Shown: piece after piece, positions 62,367-64,000 of the stretch
Layout: the number at the start of each line of letters is the position of its first letter
How positions within the stretch are numbered: position 1 is the first letter of the stretch
DNA from: Paraburkholderia panacisoli
Lineage (GTDB): Bacteria; Pseudomonadota; Gammaproteobacteria; Burkholderiales; Burkholderiaceae
NCBI RefSeq assembly: GCF_008369935.1
Contig: NZ_VTUZ01000039.1
Location: 1 to 64,000, forward strand
Reading direction: 5' to 3'
Length of the DNA stretch: 64,000 bases
Translations under genes and position numbers: made by a program
Notes under the pieces: model-generated
Databases searched by the model: none
Told to the model about the DNA's origin: nothing
The model's input: the letters and a program-made list of their open reading frames with translations, nothing else

Positions 62367-63611
62367 ATGGCTTCCACCACACCGTCAACTTTGGCCACGA
62401 CTTCCGAAGCCCAGGGCCGCTGGCTGCTCGTCTTCATTCTCGGCTACCTCGCGCTGATCGCCGACGGCGCGGATGTGATGATGTACGGCCTGACGCTCAC
62501 GCGGATCAAGAACGAATTCGGACTGACCAACGTCGAATCAGGCGCACTGGGAAGCTTGACGTTGATCGGCATGGCGATCGGTGGAATCGCGGGCGGTTGG
62601 GCGAGCGATCGATTGGGGCGGGTGAGGGTCGTCGCGTGGGCATTGGCGCTTTTTTCGGTGGGCGCCGGCTTGCTGGGGCTCACGCATAACTTCGTGGAAT
62701 TCGCGGTCGTGCGATTCATCAGTTCGCTCGGCATCGGCTGCATGGTGCTGGTGACCACGCTCGTCGCCGAATACGTGCCGACGCAGCGGCGCTCGCTGAT
62801 TCTCGGTGCGTTGCAGACGGGCATTTCGTCGGGCTATATCGTCGTCATCGCGTTGAGCAACTGGATCTTGCCGCAGTACGGCTGGCGCACGCTGTACTAC
62901 GTGTCGGCGCTGCCCGTGCTGCTGGCGCTGGCGATCAAATTCGTGGTGCCCGAACCGGCGAACTGGCGAGCGATCCGTGCGGCCGCCCGCACTAGCGAAC
63001 GTCGGCTCGTCGACAATCGCTACTATCTGATCTTCAGCAACCGGCAGTCGCGAACCATGTTCATTCTGTGGACCCTGGCCTCGGTGTTCGCGCTTTCTGG
63101 GTTTTACGGGTTGAACAACTGGTTGCCGACTTACCTGGAAAAGGAACTGCACGTCAAATTCAACGCGATGGCGGGATACATGATCGGCACGTTCGTGGTG
63201 GCATTCGTCGGCAAGATCGTCGCCGGATGGCTCGGCGACCGCTGGAGCCGGCGCGGTGTGTATGTGCTTGGTTGCGTGGGCGCGGCGCTCTTTCTGCCCG
63301 TCATCATCTTCTTGCACACGCGCGAGAACATCATTTATCTGATGCTGATGTTCGGCTTTTTGTACGGCGTGCCGCTGGGTACGATCGGCACGTTCATGTC
63401 CGAGAGCTTCGCGACTTCCGTCCGCGGCACGGCGGTGGGCGGCTCCTATAACCTCGGCCGCTTCTGTTCGGGCGCGGCGCCGATCGTCATCGGTTATCTG
63501 GCTACCCAGTTTTCGATTGGCGCCGGCTTTCTCGTGGTGGGCGGGGTGTTCTTTTTGAGCGGTATCACCGCGCTGTTCGTGCCAGACCGGTTGTACGACA
63601 CACAGCAGTGA
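62367..63611 (+). CDS. MFS transporter (aromatic acid:H+ symporter-like)
   Basis: A 414-residue permease with 12 predicted segments. The first segment ends with DGADVMMYGLTLTRIKNEFGLT, typical of AAHS-type transporters. Loop 2-3 reads GGWASDRLGRVRVVAW, and the matching half loop is GWLGDRWSRRGVYV. Other marks are SSLGIGCMVLVTTLVAEYVPTQRRS in outline and PLGTIGTFMSESFATSVRGTA. It is the last gene of the locus. With two MFS carriers in one operon, one may import the substrate and one export or import a breakdown product. Confidence 0.87.
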   Translation: MASTTPSTLATTSEAQGRWLLVFILGYLALIADGADVMMYGLTLTRIKNEFGLTNVESGALGSLTLIGMAIGGIAGGWASDRLGRVRVVAWALALFSVGAGLLGLTHNFVEFAVVRFISSLGIGCMVLVTTLVAEYVPTQRRSLILGALQTGISSGYIVVIALSNWILPQYGWRTLYYVSALPVLLALAIKFVVPEPANWRAIRAAARTSERRLVDNRYYLIFSNRQSRTMFILWTLASVFALSGFYGLNNWLPTYLEKELHVKFNAMAGYMIGTFVVAFVGKIVAGWLGDRWSRRGVYVLGCVGAALFLPVIIFLHTRENIIYLMLMFGFLYGVPLGTIGTFMSESFATSVRGTAVGGSYNLGRFCSGAAPIVIGYLATQFSIGAGFLVVGGVFFLSGITALFVPDRLYDTQQ

Positions 63612-64000
63612 AATGCTTTCGCAGCGCCACGGTTGCATCGACTTGGTGCTTGCGCTTCATTTGGCTCATGCCATTTTCGAGGAAGACGGGCTAGTCAGCA
63701 AAGCTCCGCGCAGAAGGACGTTCGCGATGATCAGGCTTTTGAATTCTTGCGGCGTGGATATAAATAAGGTTTCCGAATGAAATTGGGCGACGCCCGGATA
63801 GCGCTCAAAAAATTTCTCTTATTCGGTTCGACGCATTGAAGCGACGGACATGATCGTTCCTATGCACGCCCCACAGCATGGACGAACTGCATTCACGGTC
63901 CGTCAAGCGGCCTATCGCAAATCGCGGTTGTAGAATGGAAATCCGTACGATCTGCACGAAGACCCGCGTCAAATCGGATTTCCACAAGTGAACAAGCCCG
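63612..64000. other. Intergenic region at the right edge
   Basis: No gene or terminator recognised up to the window end. The AT content is higher than average around 63750-63830. A 60-codon frame at 63805-63987 on the minus strand has no ribosome site or family mark. Confidence 0.4.

Noticed and set aside
63805..63987. A 60-codon minus-strand frame near the right edge
   Set aside because: No ribosome site, no family mark, and atypical codon use.
1..64000. CRISPR arrays, tRNA or rRNA genes, insertion sequences with terminal repeats
   Set aside because: None was seen by eye; there are no regular spacer-repeat series, no cloverleaf-like segments and no transposase other than the intron maturase.

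Overview
The window looks like chromosomal DNA of a high-GC betaproteobacterium of the Burkholderia/Paraburkholderia type. This is inferred from GC-rich codon use, the mix of catabolic clusters with MFS transporters and IclR/LysR/GntR regulators, an RND efflux operon with a NodT-type outer membrane factor, and many short catabolic operons. No rRNA, tRNA or CRISPR array was seen. Only the left edge carries a mobile element.

Layout. 1-481: 3' end of a group II intron (maturase C-terminus plus domains V/VI). 594-2011: SAM methyltransferase and a YqhA-type membrane protein. 2445-7895: aromatic-compound catabolic locus with an IclR regulator, a divergent VOC dioxygenase-like gene, a fumarylacetoacetase-family hydrolase, a flavin hydroxylase and an MHS-type transporter, with a strong dyad operator between the divergent genes. 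8247-11891: DUF2182-DUF899 operon facing an HTH regulator and a beta-propeller gene. 12108-14228: secreted GH28 pectinase-like lipoprotein with a clear terminator. 15120-19525: TAXI-type binding protein, AI-2E-type transporter and Na/Pi cotransporter. 19562-25132: a seven-gene Mrp/Mbh-type cation/proton antiporter operon whose last gene is a tandem fusion of two antiporter subunits. 25243-29173: CDF transporter, zinc alcohol dehydrogenase and protein-isoaspartate methyltransferase on the minus strand, then two small plus-strand genes.

30045-39300 is a four-gene RND multidrug efflux operon (adaptor, two different permeases, outer membrane factor). 39778-43355 holds a TPR protein and a cNMP-binding thioredoxin-reductase-like flavoprotein. 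43486-48405 is a probable sugar-acid/lactone catabolic operon (MFS, SDR, TIM-barrel isomerase, amidohydrolase) with a divergent LysR regulator. 48718-51388 has a small SHOCT membrane protein, a BamE-like lipoprotein and a Tat-exported amidohydrolase. 51595-57192 groups two phospholipase-D-like lipoproteins, a CREST-superfamily (ceramidase-like) membrane hydrolase and a DUF2252 protein, which may be a lipid-remodelling island. 57629-63611 is a gamma-glutamyl-compound utilisation locus: a FadR-type regulator, a cytosolic gamma-glutamyltransferase, an MFS, a GAF protein and a second MFS, with two matching operators.

The two most unusual items are the rearranged Mrp operon with its 1031-residue double antiporter subunit, and the PLD/CREST/PLD/DUF2252 group. 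All names come from reading motifs in the translated sequence. No database search was possible.
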